In this document: piece after piece, positions 18,944 to 30,220 of the stretch
Numbering within the stretch: position 1 is the stretch's first letter
How the letters are laid out: every line of letters begins with the position of its first letter
DNA from: Actinomycetota bacterium
Lineage (GTDB): Bacteria; Actinomycetota; Geothermincolia; Geothermincolales; RBG-13-55-18
Direction: 5' to 3'
Assembly (NCBI GenBank): GCA_040757835.1
Contig: JBFLWJ010000003.1
Location: 25,714 to 89,713 of the forward strand
DNA length: 64,000 nt
The notes under the pieces: model-generated
Databases searched by the model: none
Told to the model about the DNA's origin: nothing
What the model saw: the letters and a program-made list of their open reading frames with translations, nothing else
Program-made: the position numbers and the translations under genes

Positions 18944-19510
18944 TCAGCTCTTCTGGCGGATGAGCGCCATGGCCTCCGCCCGCGAAGCGGCGTTGGTATG
19001 GAAGGTGCCCCTCACCGCGGAGGTGATGGTGAGGGTACCAGGCTTCTTCACCCCGCGCATGGACATGCACAGGTGTTCCGCCTCGATCACCACCAGCACG
19101 CCGCGGGGGCGCAGGGCTTTGACCAGGGTGTCGGCCACCTCGGTGGTTATCCTCTCCTGCACCTGCAGGCGCTTGGAGAGCACGTCCACCACTCGGGCCA
19201 GCTTGCTGATGCCGGTTATCTGGCCTTCCGGGCCGGGGATATACGCCACGTGGGCCTTGCCCAGGAAGGGGATGAGGTGGTGTTCGCAGATGGAGTAGAA
19301 GGGGATGTCCTTGACCACGATCATCTCCTCGTGCTCCTCCATGAACATGGCCTTGATGACCTCGGCGGGGTCGATGTCCACTCCGCACAGGAGTTCCTCG
19401 TACATGTTGGCTACCCGTTCGGGCGTCTTGAGCAGCCCTTCGCGCTCGAGGTCCTCCCCTACCCCCTCGAGGATCATGCGCACGCCCTGCATTATCCTGT
19501 CTTTATCCAC
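18944..19510 (-). CDS. folE: GTP cyclohydrolase I
   Basis: Zinc enzyme converting GTP to dihydroneopterin triphosphate, the entry to folate synthesis. It is 188 residues. The zinc ligands are seen in [18 protein letters not shown] and [11 protein letters not shown] (Cys, His, Cys), so this is the canonical type IA enzyme. [13 protein letters not shown] and [20 protein letters not shown] are typical. The start is GTG with AGGAGG 6 bases upstream. It is the first gene of the folate/pantothenate operon; the upstream spacer is filled with a tandem repeat. Confidence 0.96.
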   Translation of the reverse strand: MDKDRIMQGVRMILEGVGEDLEREGLLKTPERVANMYEELLCGVDIDPAEVIKAMFMEEHEEMIVVKDIPFYSICEHHLIPFLGKAHVAYIPGPEGQITGISKLARVVDVLSKRLQVQERITTEVADTLVKALRPRGVLVVIEAEHLCMSMRGVKKPGTLTITSAVRGTFHTNAASRAEAMALIRQKS

Positions 19511-19549
19511 TTAATCCCTCCTTCGCGGATTTAACGCATATTATATCGC

Positions 19550-19733
19550 AACGGGGTCAGCCCCTGACATGTGACATTTCGTTATCCAGCTGCACGATAC
19601 AAAGATCTCCTTCCTTGGGAATGTCACATGTCAGGGGCTGACCCCGTTTTTCCTTCCTTGGGAATGTCACATGTCAGGGGCTGACCCCGTTTTTCCTTCC
19701 TTGGGAATGTCACATGTCAGGGGCTGACCCCGT

Positions 19734-19735
<2 letters not shown>
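19550..19735. repeat. 43-bp tandem repeat (three copies) with an inverted partial copy
   Basis: Three head-to-tail copies of a 43-base unit occupy 19609-19735 with starts at 19609, 19652 and 19695. On the minus strand each contains GGGGTCAGCCCCTGACATG followed by TGACATT. A single inverted copy of about 30 bases lies at 19550-19579, so an RNA across this spacer could form a long stem. The last copy overlaps the ftsH stop codon. The core includes its own small palindrome (GTCAG/CTGAC). There are no unique spacers, so it is not a CRISPR array. Confidence 0.9.
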
Positions 19736-21713
<1,978 letters not shown>

Positions 21714-21715
21714 GT

Positions 21716-22264
21716 TCAATGCGCTTCGCCTTCCCTCTTCTCCTCCTCCAGCACCCCCACGTAGGGCAACTGCCGGTACCTTTCCGCATAATCCAGGCCG
21801 TAGCCGACCACGAAGAGCGGGGGCACGTCGAAACCGGAATATCTGACCTCCAAGTCAACCTTACGCGCGTCCGGTTTGTTAAGCAAGGCGCACACCTCCA
21901 CCGAGGCGGGGCCCCGGTCGAGCAACATGCCCACGAGGTATCTCAGGGTCAGTCCGGTATCCACTATGTCCTCCACCACCAGGACGTCCTTGCCCTCTAT
22001 CTCCAGGTCCATGTCCTTGATTATCTTTACCACCCCGGATGTCTTCGTGTCTGCACCGTAGCTCGACACGGCCACGAAATCTATCTGCAGCGGCAGCTCG
22101 ATCGCTCGCGCCAGGTCCGCGAGGAAGACGAAGGCCCCCTTGAGCACCCCAACCATTATCAGCTCGCGGCCGCGGTAATCCCGGGTTATCTCCCCGGCCA
22201 TCTCGGCGATGCGGGCCTTTATCTTGTCCTCGCCGATGAGCTGCCGGGCGTTTTCCAGGTCCAT
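21716..22264 (-). CDS. hpt: Hypoxanthine phosphoribosyltransferase
   Basis: Purine salvage enzyme forming IMP/GMP from hypoxanthine/guanine and PRPP. From the ATG at 22264, which has AGGAGG 11 bases upstream, it is 182 residues; an upstream TTG would add 16 residues that are not family-like. The PRPP motif [14 protein letters not shown] is present, along with [13 protein letters not shown] and [11 protein letters not shown]. The gene order tilS-hpt-ftsH is widespread in bacteria. Confidence 0.95.
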   Translation of the reverse strand: MDLENARQLIGEDKIKARIAEMAGEITRDYRGRELIMVGVLKGAFVFLADLARAIELPLQIDFVAVSSYGADTKTSGVVKIIKDMDLEIEGKDVLVVEDIVDTGLTLRYLVGMLLDRGPASVEVCALLNKPDARKVDLEVRYSGFDVPPLFVVGYGLDYAERYRQLPYVGVLEEEKREGEAH

Positions 22265-22337
22265 GTAGCGATTATCCTCCTGTTCCGGGGTTTTGCGGAT
22301 GACCTGTCTCAACCCGCTGCCGCCCCATACCTATATC

Positions 22338-23774
22338 TTATCGTCCCCGCTCCCCCGCGTCTGAAATCCCGGCGGCCTCGCCCTCCAGGGGTTTGACCCT
22401 GAGCGCCGCCACCCGCCTGGTCCCCTCGCTCACCTTGAACCTCTCGTCGATGCGCATGCCTACTACCCATACGATCTCCCCAGCGGACTCAAGCACCATC
22501 ACGCGCGTCCGCTCCTCGCGGGGGACCTTGGCGTCCACCAGGAAATCCTGGAGCTTGCGTCCGCCGGGACCGCCCAGGGGATGGAAACGGTCGCCCGCGC
22601 GGATGCCCCTGACGAGCAGGGGATAAGACAGGCGGTCGGCATCCAACCAGGCGATACCGGGGTCCGCCGCGGCCTCCCGGGGGTCCTCGCCGCCGCGGGG
22701 GCGCGTCTCCACTTCCAGCCGCAACCCCGCCCCGGCCAGGACGTAGGTCCCGTCTCCGGGGATGTCCGTACTGGTGGGCAGGTCCCCCCGGGGCCGGGGG
22801 CCGAGGATGATGCGATCGTAAGCGCGTCGGGCCGTATGCCCCGGAGAGAGATCGAGGCGGGCTGTGCCCTCTATCTCCAGCAGCTTGGTGCGGATGTCCT
22901 CTACCAGGTCGAACCCGGGTTCTATACCGAGGCGGCGCAGGGATGCCGCGATGACCTCGCGCCGCACCGCCAGGGGGCGGGCGCTCAGCCCCTCCACCTC
23001 TATCTCATCCCCCCTGGCCGTCGCCGCCAGCGTGCTTTCTTCCGCTTCCGCCGTGAACGCGTCAAGGATATCCGCCAGCGCGGCCAGCATCTCCGCCTCT
23101 CCCAGCAGCACCCGCTTCACGGAAGGGTTGTACTCCCGTTCGAGCAGGGGGAGGAGACGGTGGCGGACGCGGTTACGCGGGATGAGGGTATCGAGGTTGG
23201 TGGGATCGGCCCGGGGCGCAAGGGGCAGGAAGGCGGCATAGGCGTCCACCTCGCTTCTCCATACACGGATGAGCGGCCTCACGAAGGGGAGGCGCAACGG
23301 CGGTATGGAGCCCAGCCCCCGTGGTCCGCTTCCCGCGAGCACGCGCAGGAGCAGTGTCTCCACCCGGTCGTCGGCGGTATGGCCGGTGGCGAGGCGCGCC
23401 GCCCCGCTCTCGCGCATCACCGCATGGAAGGCAACGTAACGGGCCTCCCTCAGGGCCTCCTCGGGGCTCATGGAGCCCCCGCCGCCTGGCTCCACCCGCC
23501 GCACCGAGCATTCCAGGCCATAATGGCCGGCTACCTGCCGCACGTATGCGGCGTCCTCGCCCGACTCCGGGCGCACGCCGTGGTCCACATGCACCACCCT
23601 CAGGGCGATGCCCAGCTCGTCAGCGAGTTGGACCAGGACATCCAGCATGACCAGGGAGTCGGCACCGCCCGATACCGCGGCCAGGACCAGGCCTCCCGGC
23701 TCGAACATCGGCCAGCGCCGCAGGGTCTCCCTGACCCTGGAGATTACGTTGAAGCGCTCTCTTTCCCATCTCAT
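22338..23774 (-). CDS. tilS: tRNA(Ile)-lysidine synthase
   Basis: Converts the wobble C of tRNA-Ile(CAU) to lysidine, which is essential for reading AUA. The 478-residue protein has the N-type PP-loop SGGADSLVML (about residue 35), VHVDHGVRP, and ATGHTADDRVETLLLR, then the TilS substrate domain and C-terminal domain (DRFHPLGGPGGRKLQDFL, about 400). The ATG has no strong ribosome-binding site. It is the first gene of tilS-hpt-ftsH; the 380-base region upstream holds palindromic repeats. Confidence 0.94.
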   Translation of the reverse strand: MRWERERFNVISRVRETLRRWPMFEPGGLVLAAVSGGADSLVMLDVLVQLADELGIALRVVHVDHGVRPESGEDAAYVRQVAGHYGLECSVRRVEPGGGGSMSPEEALREARYVAFHAVMRESGAARLATGHTADDRVETLLLRVLAGSGPRGLGSIPPLRLPFVRPLIRVWRSEVDAYAAFLPLAPRADPTNLDTLIPRNRVRHRLLPLLEREYNPSVKRVLLGEAEMLAALADILDAFTAEAEESTLAATARGDEIEVEGLSARPLAVRREVIAASLRRLGIEPGFDLVEDIRTKLLEIEGTARLDLSPGHTARRAYDRIILGPRPRGDLPTSTDIPGDGTYVLAGAGLRLEVETRPRGGEDPREAAADPGIAWLDADRLSYPLLVRGIRAGDRFHPLGGPGGRKLQDFLVDAKVPREERTRVMVLESAGEIVWVVGMRIDERFKVSEGTRRVAALRVKPLEGEAAGISDAGERGR

Positions 23775-24154
23775 GTATTAATAATAGCCCAACGTCGGCA
23801 GTGGCAGGGGTCAGGCTTCTTGTCTTCTGCATTCCACCAGACGTATCTGCTAAGAACCGGGCCGCATGAATGCAAGGGACAAGACCTGACCCACAGACGG
23901 AAAGAGAATGTCGGCCACGGAAGCACGGATTTGCCATACCGTTGCGGTATCAATAAACCCAAACGTCGGTGGTACGTAATGGCGACTGGGGCCGGTATAA
24001 ATGTTGGCCCGCACCCTACGGCGTCGGCCGGTCATACGTCAAAAGCCGGTATGGGAGCAGTCCCAGACCGTGCGGGCCCAGCAACTGAACCTGGGCAGGG
24101 ACAGGGAATGGCGATATCGCCGCCATCACCGCCATGTGGGGCTGAGCCTTGGGG
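23775..24154. repeat. Intergenic region with palindromic repeats
   Basis: No gene is seen in these 380 bases between capA and tilS. It contains an imperfect inverted pair, GGGTCAGGCTTCTTGTC (from 23808) and GACAAGACCTGACCC (23878-23892), and a second palindrome at about 23981-24010. That palindrome has GGCGACTGGGGCC before and GGCC after a TATAAATG loop. Related palindromes occur near 40.5 and 62.5 kb. The layout resembles REP/BIME-type elements. Confidence 0.65.
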
Positions 24155-25324
24155 CTAAAGGCCGAGGGTAGCGGTGCTGGTTGCCGGGGATATCTCCAGG
24201 TCCACCCCGGGTGAGGCGGCTTTGAGGCCCCTCAGCAACTCCTCCGCCTGCCCGTCATAGAGGGGGGTGGGCCTGCCTCCCTCCACCCGCAGGGGTATGA
24301 TCTCCAGGCTGGTCAGACGTCCCATGTTGAAACGGCATGCCGCGAAGATGGAGTTCTTGCCCGCCTCGCTCTCCGATGAATAGACCAGGTTGCCCAGGGA
24401 GTAGATGACGGGAACGCCGGATATCACCTCAATCCCCTGCACCACGTGGGGATGGCAGCCTACCACCAGGTCCGCGCCGCCCGCGACACAGGCCGCCGCG
24501 ATCTCCCGCTGGCGCCGCGTGATCTCGGCCGATCCCACCTCTCCCCAGTGCACGAAAACGGCCACGTAATGCGCTTGCCGCGCCGCCGCCCCGACCTTTT
24601 CTTCGAGGTCCTCAAGGGATGCCTCGCAGACCCCGGGTGTGTCCTCGCCGGCCGCGCTGGTGGGAGTGGCTACATCGCTGAAGGAGAGCAGCGCGATGGT
24701 CGCGCCGCTGGGCGCCTCGAGCAGCAGCGGCCTCTCCGCGGCGGCGGCTCCGGTCCCGGCCCCGAACCCCCCCAGGCCTTGTGCGCCCAGCGCGCTCAGG
24801 GTCTCCTCGAGGCCCGCTGCGCCGTAGTCCATGATATGGTCGTTTGCCAGGCTCAGTGCATCTATACCAGCCTCCGCCATGGTGGCGGCGTTGCAGGTAT
24901 CTCCCCGCATGTCCAGGGAATCCCTGGTGGAGCTGGAGATGGTGCCACTGCAGAGGGGCCCCTCCAGGTTGACCACGGTGAAGTCGTAGAGGCCGAAGAG
25001 CGGCGAGACCTCCGCCCAGGGATAAGCCGGCTCGCCCTGGGCGATGAGATCGGCGACCGCCAGGCCGAAGGTCACATCGCCACCCACCCCCAGGCTCAGC
25101 GTGGGCGTAGCGGCGCTCGAGGACCGTTCCTCCGCCTCCGTAGCCTGGATGAACTCCCCCGCCGTCTGCGTGTGGATGCCGCTATCGCCGTCATCGTAAC
25201 GGGGGGATGTGAGCGAAAAGACCAGCAACACCAGGCCTACCACCGCCGTGCACCCGAAAACCAGGAACACGGCCTGTCGCCTCGCCCGCTGGCGCTTCAG
25301 CTTGCTCTGCAGAGTCCTGGTCAA
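24155..25324 (-). CDS. CapA-family metallophosphatase-like protein
   Basis: 389-residue protein of the CapA/PgsA family, named after poly-gamma-glutamate capsule synthesis. One membrane helix (about residues 18-40) follows a basic N-terminus, so the catalytic part is outside the cell. Family motifs: GGDVTFG, NLEGPL, SLANDHIMDYG, VFVHWGE, GCHPHVVQG and SLGNLVYSS. The common ANNH motif reads ANDH here. The start is TTG with GGAGG 7 bases upstream. No pgsB/pgsC partners lie nearby, so the polymer or substrate is unknown; stand-alone CapA proteins are common. Confidence 0.85.
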   Translation of the reverse strand: MTRTLQSKLKRQRARRQAVFLVFGCTAVVGLVLLVFSLTSPRYDDGDSGIHTQTAGEFIQATEAEERSSSAATPTLSLGVGGDVTFGLAVADLIAQGEPAYPWAEVSPLFGLYDFTVVNLEGPLCSGTISSSTRDSLDMRGDTCNAATMAEAGIDALSLANDHIMDYGAAGLEETLSALGAQGLGGFGAGTGAAAAERPLLLEAPSGATIALLSFSDVATPTSAAGEDTPGVCEASLEDLEEKVGAAARQAHYVAVFVHWGEVGSAEITRRQREIAAACVAGGADLVVGCHPHVVQGIEVISGVPVIYSLGNLVYSSESEAGKNSIFAACRFNMGRLTSLEIIPLRVEGGRPTPLYDGQAEELLRGLKAASPGVDLEISPATSTATLGL

Positions 25325-25604
25325 AACGTGTCCTCCCGCACTAGTCTTTCTGCGCCCGTGGGCCGCCTTCCTGCCAGTTGTGTTTTACCGCCCCGGCAAG
25401 TCGCATCCACACCTAATCATACAGCAAGCCCGGTCACCGGTATCGACGGACGCGCCGATGGTGTTCGTAGCCCCTGCTCAGCGTGGCGCGTCCGCCGTTT
25501 CGAGCAGGGAATAGACACGGTCCATGTCCAGGGAGGCGCTGACTATGCGCGCCGGGCGCTCGCGGCCCACCTGACGCCGCGCGTGCGGGCGCGTCTCTTT
25601 CGCG
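25325..25604. other. Intergenic, no convincing gene
   Basis: This is the spacer between the end of the cobalamin-uptake operon and the CapA gene. Long plus-strand frames cross it but have no protein-like composition. A roughly 30-codon minus-strand frame ending near 25490 resembles nothing I recognise. I see no clear terminator. Confidence 0.4.
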
Positions 25605-26882
25605 TCAACCGAACCTCCTGTAGAGAAGCCAGCCGCCCAGCGAGAGCAGAGGCACCGCGACCATCAGGGGTATCAACCAGACCAGGAAAGACGTCCCCTC
25701 GGAGGATCCAGCCCCCCTGTCCTCGCTCTCCGCCGCGGCCTGCGAGGCACCATGCTCCTCGGCCGACTTTCCTTCATCCGCTGCCTGGACCCCGGTGTCC
25801 TGCGCGGGCGTCTCTCCCTGGGCCTCGGGGCCGCCGCCGGCCTCTCCTCCGCTATTGGCTTGGCCTTCCCCGCCCCCGGCGGGACCGGTGGGGGAAGCGG
25901 CGGGCCCGCCGTCCGTGTCGCCGGCGCTTTCGCCGCTCCCACCCCCTCCCGGGGGATCGGAATACGAGATGCCGATGGGGTAGGGTTTCCTCGCCATGGC
26001 GCAGACCGCGTATGCCGTCGTCCACACCGGGTTCTTGTCCGCCCCGTCCATCCAGTAGAAGCGACCGTCACCAGCCTGCATGGAAGCGATGAAGCCGTAA
26101 GGTGTATTGCCGTTCTTCGACCACTCACCTCCAGCAGGGTCCTGGCCTGCAGCCACGATGGCCTGCACGCACCAGGCGGTCGCGGAAACATCGGAGGAGC
26201 CCCGCTCGAACGAGAAGCCACCGTCACCGTTCTGTATGGATCTCAGGTACGCGAGCGCGGACTTGATCGACTGCTCATCGGAGTTCACCCCCGCCGCCCT
26301 GAGGGCCATTATCGAAGCGGCCGTCATGTCCGGGTTGCTGGCGGAGCCGGGGCTGTTGCCCCACCCGCCGTCCCCGTTCTGGTTTCTCACGTGCCATTCC
26401 ACCGCACCAGGCGGCACGGCCAGCCCGGCCACCCGGTACGAGAGCATGCCGAAAGCATTCGAGTTGATGGCGTCTCCTATGTTCCCGCCCGTCCTCTGGT
26501 ATGACTGCACCTTGGCGAGGAGGTCGATGCCCCCGAATGATCTGATGTTCCTGCCGGCAGCCGCAACGGCAAGCAGGGTCCTCTCGTAATCGGTCACGCT
26601 TCGCCAACTCCCCGATTGAGAGTCCAGGAAATCAACGGGGGAGCGGCCTCCTGACTTCACCGCGTTCGGGTCAGCCCCGCCTGCACGGATAGCCATGATG
26701 CACCAGGCGGTGGTGGAGTCGGCCCCCTCGGTCCTTCCCGGCTCGGCGAAACCCCCATCCGGCATCTGGTTTGCTGCGATGAAGGCGAGCCCTTCCGCCG
26801 CGCCCGCTGCCGCGGGCAGGGAAGGGCACATCGCGAGCAGCCCCACGCATAGGGCAATGGTTATGATCAGGGGTCTAAGCAT
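25605..26882 (-). CDS. Surface-anchored alpha/alpha-barrel (prenyltransferase-repeat) protein, transcobalamin alpha-domain-like
   Basis: 425 residues: a signal peptide (LIITIALCVGLLAM..), then about 270 residues of prenyltransferase/squalene-oxidase-type helical repeats with recurring glycine turns (MPDGGFA, QNGDGGWG, QNGDGGFSF, AGDGRFYW), then an ~90-residue Gly/Pro/Glu/Ala-rich linker, and a C-terminal membrane helix ending in LLYRRFG. So it is displayed outside and anchored at the C-terminus. The catalytic DxDD motif of terpene cyclases is absent. ATG 26882 overlaps the end of the S-component gene by 8 bases. The same alpha6/alpha6 fold forms the N-terminal half of animal intrinsic factor; with a DUF4430 protein and B12 riboswitch in the operon, a corrinoid-binding role is inferred. 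Confidence 0.8.
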   Translation of the reverse strand: MLRPLIITIALCVGLLAMCPSLPAAAGAAEGLAFIAANQMPDGGFAEPGRTEGADSTTAWCIMAIRAGGADPNAVKSGGRSPVDFLDSQSGSWRSVTDYERTLLAVAAAGRNIRSFGGIDLLAKVQSYQRTGGNIGDAINSNAFGMLSYRVAGLAVPPGAVEWHVRNQNGDGGWGNSPGSASNPDMTAASIMALRAAGVNSDEQSIKSALAYLRSIQNGDGGFSFERGSSDVSATAWCVQAIVAAGQDPAGGEWSKNGNTPYGFIASMQAGDGRFYWMDGADKNPVWTTAYAVCAMARKPYPIGISYSDPPGGGGSGESAGDTDGGPAASPTGPAGGGEGQANSGGEAGGGPEAQGETPAQDTGVQAADEGKSAEEHGASQAAAESEDRGAGSSEGTSFLVWLIPLMVAVPLLSLGGWLLYRRFG

Positions 26883-27639
26883 CGACAACGTTCTCACCAC
26901 CCGTGTTTGATAGTGTCGACCCGTACGGATCCCGGCTTCCCGCCTTATCGTCCAGGTATTCCACTCCGAACCGTTCCCGGAAACGTACGAGCATCGTAGC
27001 CACCGGAACGGTGAGGAAGACGGCGAACAGGAGGTTGCCGGCGGCATGGAAGAGATCGAACCAGAAACTGGTCAGGTTCGCTGCCATAAACGATCTGAAG
27101 GTCAGGGGATAGACATAGGAGAGCCAGAACCAGAAGTTCATCATCCAGCCGAAAAGGAAGCCCCAGATGGTGCAGAGAGTGGCGATCGGAGCGATCCTGA
27201 CCCGCCCCCTCATCGCGGCGGACAATAACCCGCCGCTGGCGCCCGCCAGTCCCCAGGCGAGCATCTGCCACGGCGTCCAGGGACCCTGTCCCAGGAAGAT
27301 GTTGCTCAGCAGGGCGGCCAGTGCCCCGACCATAAAACCAGGCTCGGCCCCGAAGACGTATCCCGCCAGGACGGCCACGAAAGTGACGGGCTGTACGCCG
27401 GGTATCGCGGCGAAGAGCACCCGTCCCGCCGCGGCCATCGCCGCCAGCGCACCCACAACCGCGACTTCCCGGGAACCGTATTCTCCTTCCTCGAAGCGTA
27501 TAAACAGCACCGCGAGGGCTATCACCGCCAGCAGCAGGGTGCTCATCGACCAGTTGTCGAATGGCGGCACTCCCTCTATGCCGAGGTAGGCGAGCATCGC
27601 GGCCAGGGCGATCAGGGCGTACCTGACGAGGCGCATCAT
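26875..27639 (-). CDS. ECF transporter S component, probably corrinoid-specific
   Basis: 254-residue membrane protein with about six or seven helices, the substrate-binding S subunit of an energy-coupling-factor transporter. Typical features are the Ala/Gly-rich core helices, the AAAGRVLFAAIPGVQPVTF region and GQGPWTPWQMLAWGLAG, seen in S components encoded beside their own T and A subunits. The ATG overlaps the ATPase stop (ATGA). Substrate assignment to cobalamin or a precursor rests on the riboswitch and the transcobalamin-like partners, not on the protein itself. Confidence 0.82.
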   Translation of the reverse strand: MMRLVRYALIALAAMLAYLGIEGVPPFDNWSMSTLLLAVIALAVLFIRFEEGEYGSREVAVVGALAAMAAAGRVLFAAIPGVQPVTFVAVLAGYVFGAEPGFMVGALAALLSNIFLGQGPWTPWQMLAWGLAGASGGLLSAAMRGRVRIAPIATLCTIWGFLFGWMMNFWFWLSYVYPLTFRSFMAANLTSFWFDLFHAAGNLLFAVFLTVPVATMLVRFRERFGVEYLDDKAGSRDPYGSTLSNTGGENVVDA

Positions 27640-29303
27640 GGCCTGGCCTCCCGCAGGATGGATACGGCTTCCTCCTCGTGGATCACCCCGCCATAGGCGT
27701 CGCCCAGCAAGCGGTTGACCTGGGGGGAGAAGAACAGCGAGTCGCTGAGGACCTCCGATGCCGGCCCCACGGTGATGATACTGCCGTCTCCCATGATGGC
27801 CACACGGTCCGCGAGGGATGCGGCGAACTCAACGTCGTGGGTGACCACGAAGAGCGTGCTGCCATCTTCCCTGTATTCGTCCAGGTAGTCCAGTATGGTG
27901 CGCTTATTGTCATAGTCCAGTCCCCGCGTGGGCTCGTCCATCACCACCAGGTCCGGGGCGGGAGGGAGCAGGGCTGCCGCGATGACCACTTTCTCCCTTT
28001 CCCCACTGCTCAGGTCGCGCGGGTTGCGGTCGGCCAGGCTTCCGAGGCCAAGGCGGTCCAGTTGCCGGTCCACGGCGTCCCCGGCCTCCAACCCGTCAAC
28101 ACCCCGCAGATGCATGGTGTGCAGCAACTCTTCCCTCACCGAGGAGCGCACGAAATAAGTAACGGGGTTCTGCGGACAGTAGCCCAGCCTCCGAGCAAGA
28201 CCGGGGAGGCGTGCGGGCGCCGGCTCGCTTCCAAAGAGCTCGACCTTGCCGCGCGACGGCCGCAGCAGGCCGAGGAGGCAGCGCAGCAGGGTGCTCTTGC
28301 CCGCACCGTTCTCGCCCATGACCGCCAGGCGGCAGCCTCCCTCCAGAGCAAGGTCCACGCCCTTCAACGCCTCTGGGCCATGCGGGTACACTTGCCACAA
28401 CCCCCTGGCCTTGCAGACCGCCTCCCCTCCGGTGGACCTTTCCGCTCCCGCCTCCCTTTCCTGTCCGCCCGCGCCGTTGGGGCTCACGCTCCCCCGCAGC
28501 ATGACCCGGGCCTGGTTCACGGTCAGCGGTATCTCCTTCCAGCCAGCCTTGACGAAGACCCTGGATACCGGCGGCAGGAACGCCTTGTCACGCTCCCCGC
28601 ACCAGCGCGCCGCTTCCCGCGGCTCGCCGTCGAACAGTATCCTGCCCTGCTCCATGTAGATCACCCGGGACGCATAATGAAAGCACCTCTCCAGCCTGTG
28701 CTCGGACATCACCACGGTGGTGCCCGTCTCTTCGTGTATGCGCCTCACCACCGTCAAGAGGTCCTCGGCGCTCACCGGGTCCAGTTGGGAAGTGGGCTCG
28801 TCCAGGACGAGCAGCACGGGATGGAGGGCGAGTATGGCGGCCAGCACGACCTTTTGCGTCTCGCCGCCTGAGAGCTCGGGGATGAAGGAGCGCCTGAGAT
28901 GGGAGAGGCCCAGTCCGGCCAGCATCTCCTCCACCCGCTTGGCGATGGTGGAGGCCGGGAGCCCGGCGTTCTCCAAGCCGAAGGCTATCTCCCTCTCCAC
29001 GGTGGTACTCACCATCTGGTCCTCGGCATCCTGGAACACCATGCCTACCTTCAGGGCCAGCTCGCGGGGCCTGACCTCCGCCGTATCGTGCCCTCCCACC
29101 ATTACCTTGCCCCGAATCCTCCCGCCGTGGAAATGGGGGATGAGTCCGTTGAAAAGCCGCATGAGGGTGGTCTTTCCGCTGCCGGTGGGCCCGGTGAGCA
29201 GGATGAACTCGCCTCTTTCCACACTGAGATCTATCCCCTCCAGGGCTGGCCGCTCCGCCTTGGGGTACCAGTAGCTCAGATCTTCGATCTCAACCAGTGC
29301 CAT
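27636..29303 (-). CDS. ECF transporter ATPase, two fused ABC domains
   Basis: 555-residue energy-coupling ATPase in which both nucleotide-binding domains are in one chain. Domain 1: Walker A GPTGSGKTTL (about residues 35-44), Q-loop FQDAEDQM, signature LSGGETQK, Walker B LLVLDEPTSQLDP. Domain 2: Walker A GENGAGKSTL (about 327-336), signature LSSGEREK, DLVVMDEPTRGLD and a His switch in VTHDVE. A Gly/Glu-rich linker joins them. The ATG at 29303 is preferred because the sequence before it is not ABC-like; it overlaps the T-component gene by 28 bases. It energises uptake with the T and S subunits. Confidence 0.92.
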   Translation of the reverse strand: MALVEIEDLSYWYPKAERPALEGIDLSVERGEFILLTGPTGSGKTTLMRLFNGLIPHFHGGRIRGKVMVGGHDTAEVRPRELALKVGMVFQDAEDQMVSTTVEREIAFGLENAGLPASTIAKRVEEMLAGLGLSHLRRSFIPELSGGETQKVVLAAILALHPVLLVLDEPTSQLDPVSAEDLLTVVRRIHEETGTTVVMSEHRLERCFHYASRVIYMEQGRILFDGEPREAARWCGERDKAFLPPVSRVFVKAGWKEIPLTVNQARVMLRGSVSPNGAGGQEREAGAERSTGGEAVCKARGLWQVYPHGPEALKGVDLALEGGCRLAVMGENGAGKSTLLRCLLGLLRPSRGKVELFGSEPAPARLPGLARRLGYCPQNPVTYFVRSSVREELLHTMHLRGVDGLEAGDAVDRQLDRLGLGSLADRNPRDLSSGEREKVVIAAALLPPAPDLVVMDEPTRGLDYDNKRTILDYLDEYREDGSTLFVVTHDVEFAASLADRVAIMGDGSIITVGPASEVLSDSLFFSPQVNRLLGDAYGGVIHEEEAVSILREARP

Positions 29304-30196
29304 CTCTTCCAGCTCCAGCTCAATAAGACCACCGACAGCAGCACCGCGGCCAGGGCCGTCAGGGCGGCCGGGCTTGCTTCGCTCCACGGGTCGGAAAGGG
29401 TGGGGAAGAAGGAGTAAGCCCCTTTCCCACCCACCGACGCCGCCACCGCCACGCCGAGCAGGGACATCGACAGCGTGACGACGACGGCATCCCTGGCCCT
29501 GAACGGGCTCCTCCTCATCCTCGTGCGTCCGCCGCTTCCGAACCCGCGTGCGCTCATTGATTCGGCGATGGACGCGGCACGGTCCAGGGAGCCCTGAAAA
29601 AGCGAGAGGAGCATGGGCAGGTGGGCCTTGGCGCGGGAAAACCGTCCTCCCCCTTTGAGCCTTTCTCCCCTTACCAGTTGCACCTCCCTGATCGCCCGCG
29701 CCTCGCTGACCATGCTGGGATAGAGGCGCACCGCCAGCGCGGCGGACAGGGAGGAGCGCGAGGAGAACCTGGAAAACATGCCCAGTAAATCGTCGGGATT
29801 GATCACCGTGCTCGCGAGACCGCAGATCATGATGACCGTGAATACCCGCAGCGCGGACGACAGGCCGTAGAGGACGGCTTCCAGGGTGATGTCGAGACTG
29901 CCCCAGAGCGGTATCCTCGGACCGTAAACGAGGACGTGCTCACCCTGGCTGTTCACGAGGGGGTTGAGGACGGCGATGAACAGCGCCACCACCAGGCCGA
30001 TGCGCAAGAAGGCCCTGCACTCTTCCCAGGTCTCCGCGCAGAGGATGATCCCCATGGTCCCGGCGCAGACCACCATCACGTACAGGGGGTTCTCTAGGAG
30101 CAGCGCGGCGGCGGCCAGGGAGGCGACAAGGAGCAGGGAAGCCACGGCGTTCAGACCGTGCAGCAGCGTTTCCTTATACCTGTAGACCGGAACCAA
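29276..30196 (-). CDS. ECF transporter T component (EcfT/CbiQ family)
   Basis: 306-residue membrane scaffold linking the ATPase to the S component. It has about five or six membrane helices and a cytosolic helical part with the conserved Ala-Arg-Gly signature in AESMSARGFG (about residue 215), which docks on the ATPase. A further RLYPSMVSEARAIREVQLVRG stretch is typical of the coupling helices. The start is TTG with GGGAG 6 bases upstream, 24 bases after the DUF4430 gene. Confidence 0.9.
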   Translation of the reverse strand: MVPVYRYKETLLHGLNAVASLLLVASLAAAALLLENPLYVMVVCAGTMGIILCAETWEECRAFLRIGLVVALFIAVLNPLVNSQGEHVLVYGPRIPLWGSLDITLEAVLYGLSSALRVFTVIMICGLASTVINPDDLLGMFSRFSSRSSLSAALAVRLYPSMVSEARAIREVQLVRGERLKGGGRFSRAKAHLPMLLSLFQGSLDRAASIAESMSARGFGSGGRTRMRRSPFRARDAVVVTLSMSLLGVAVAASVGGKGAYSFFPTLSDPWSEASPAALTALAAVLLSVVLLSWSWKRWHWLRSKI

Positions 30197-30220
30197 TACT
30201 ATCTCCCTTTACTCCGGGCG

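Noticed and set aside
25325..25604. Fragment of a periplasmic B12-binding protein before capA
   Set aside because: A short minus-strand frame has ARIVSAS, loosely like the start of BtuF-type proteins. It is only about 30 codons with no further similarity.
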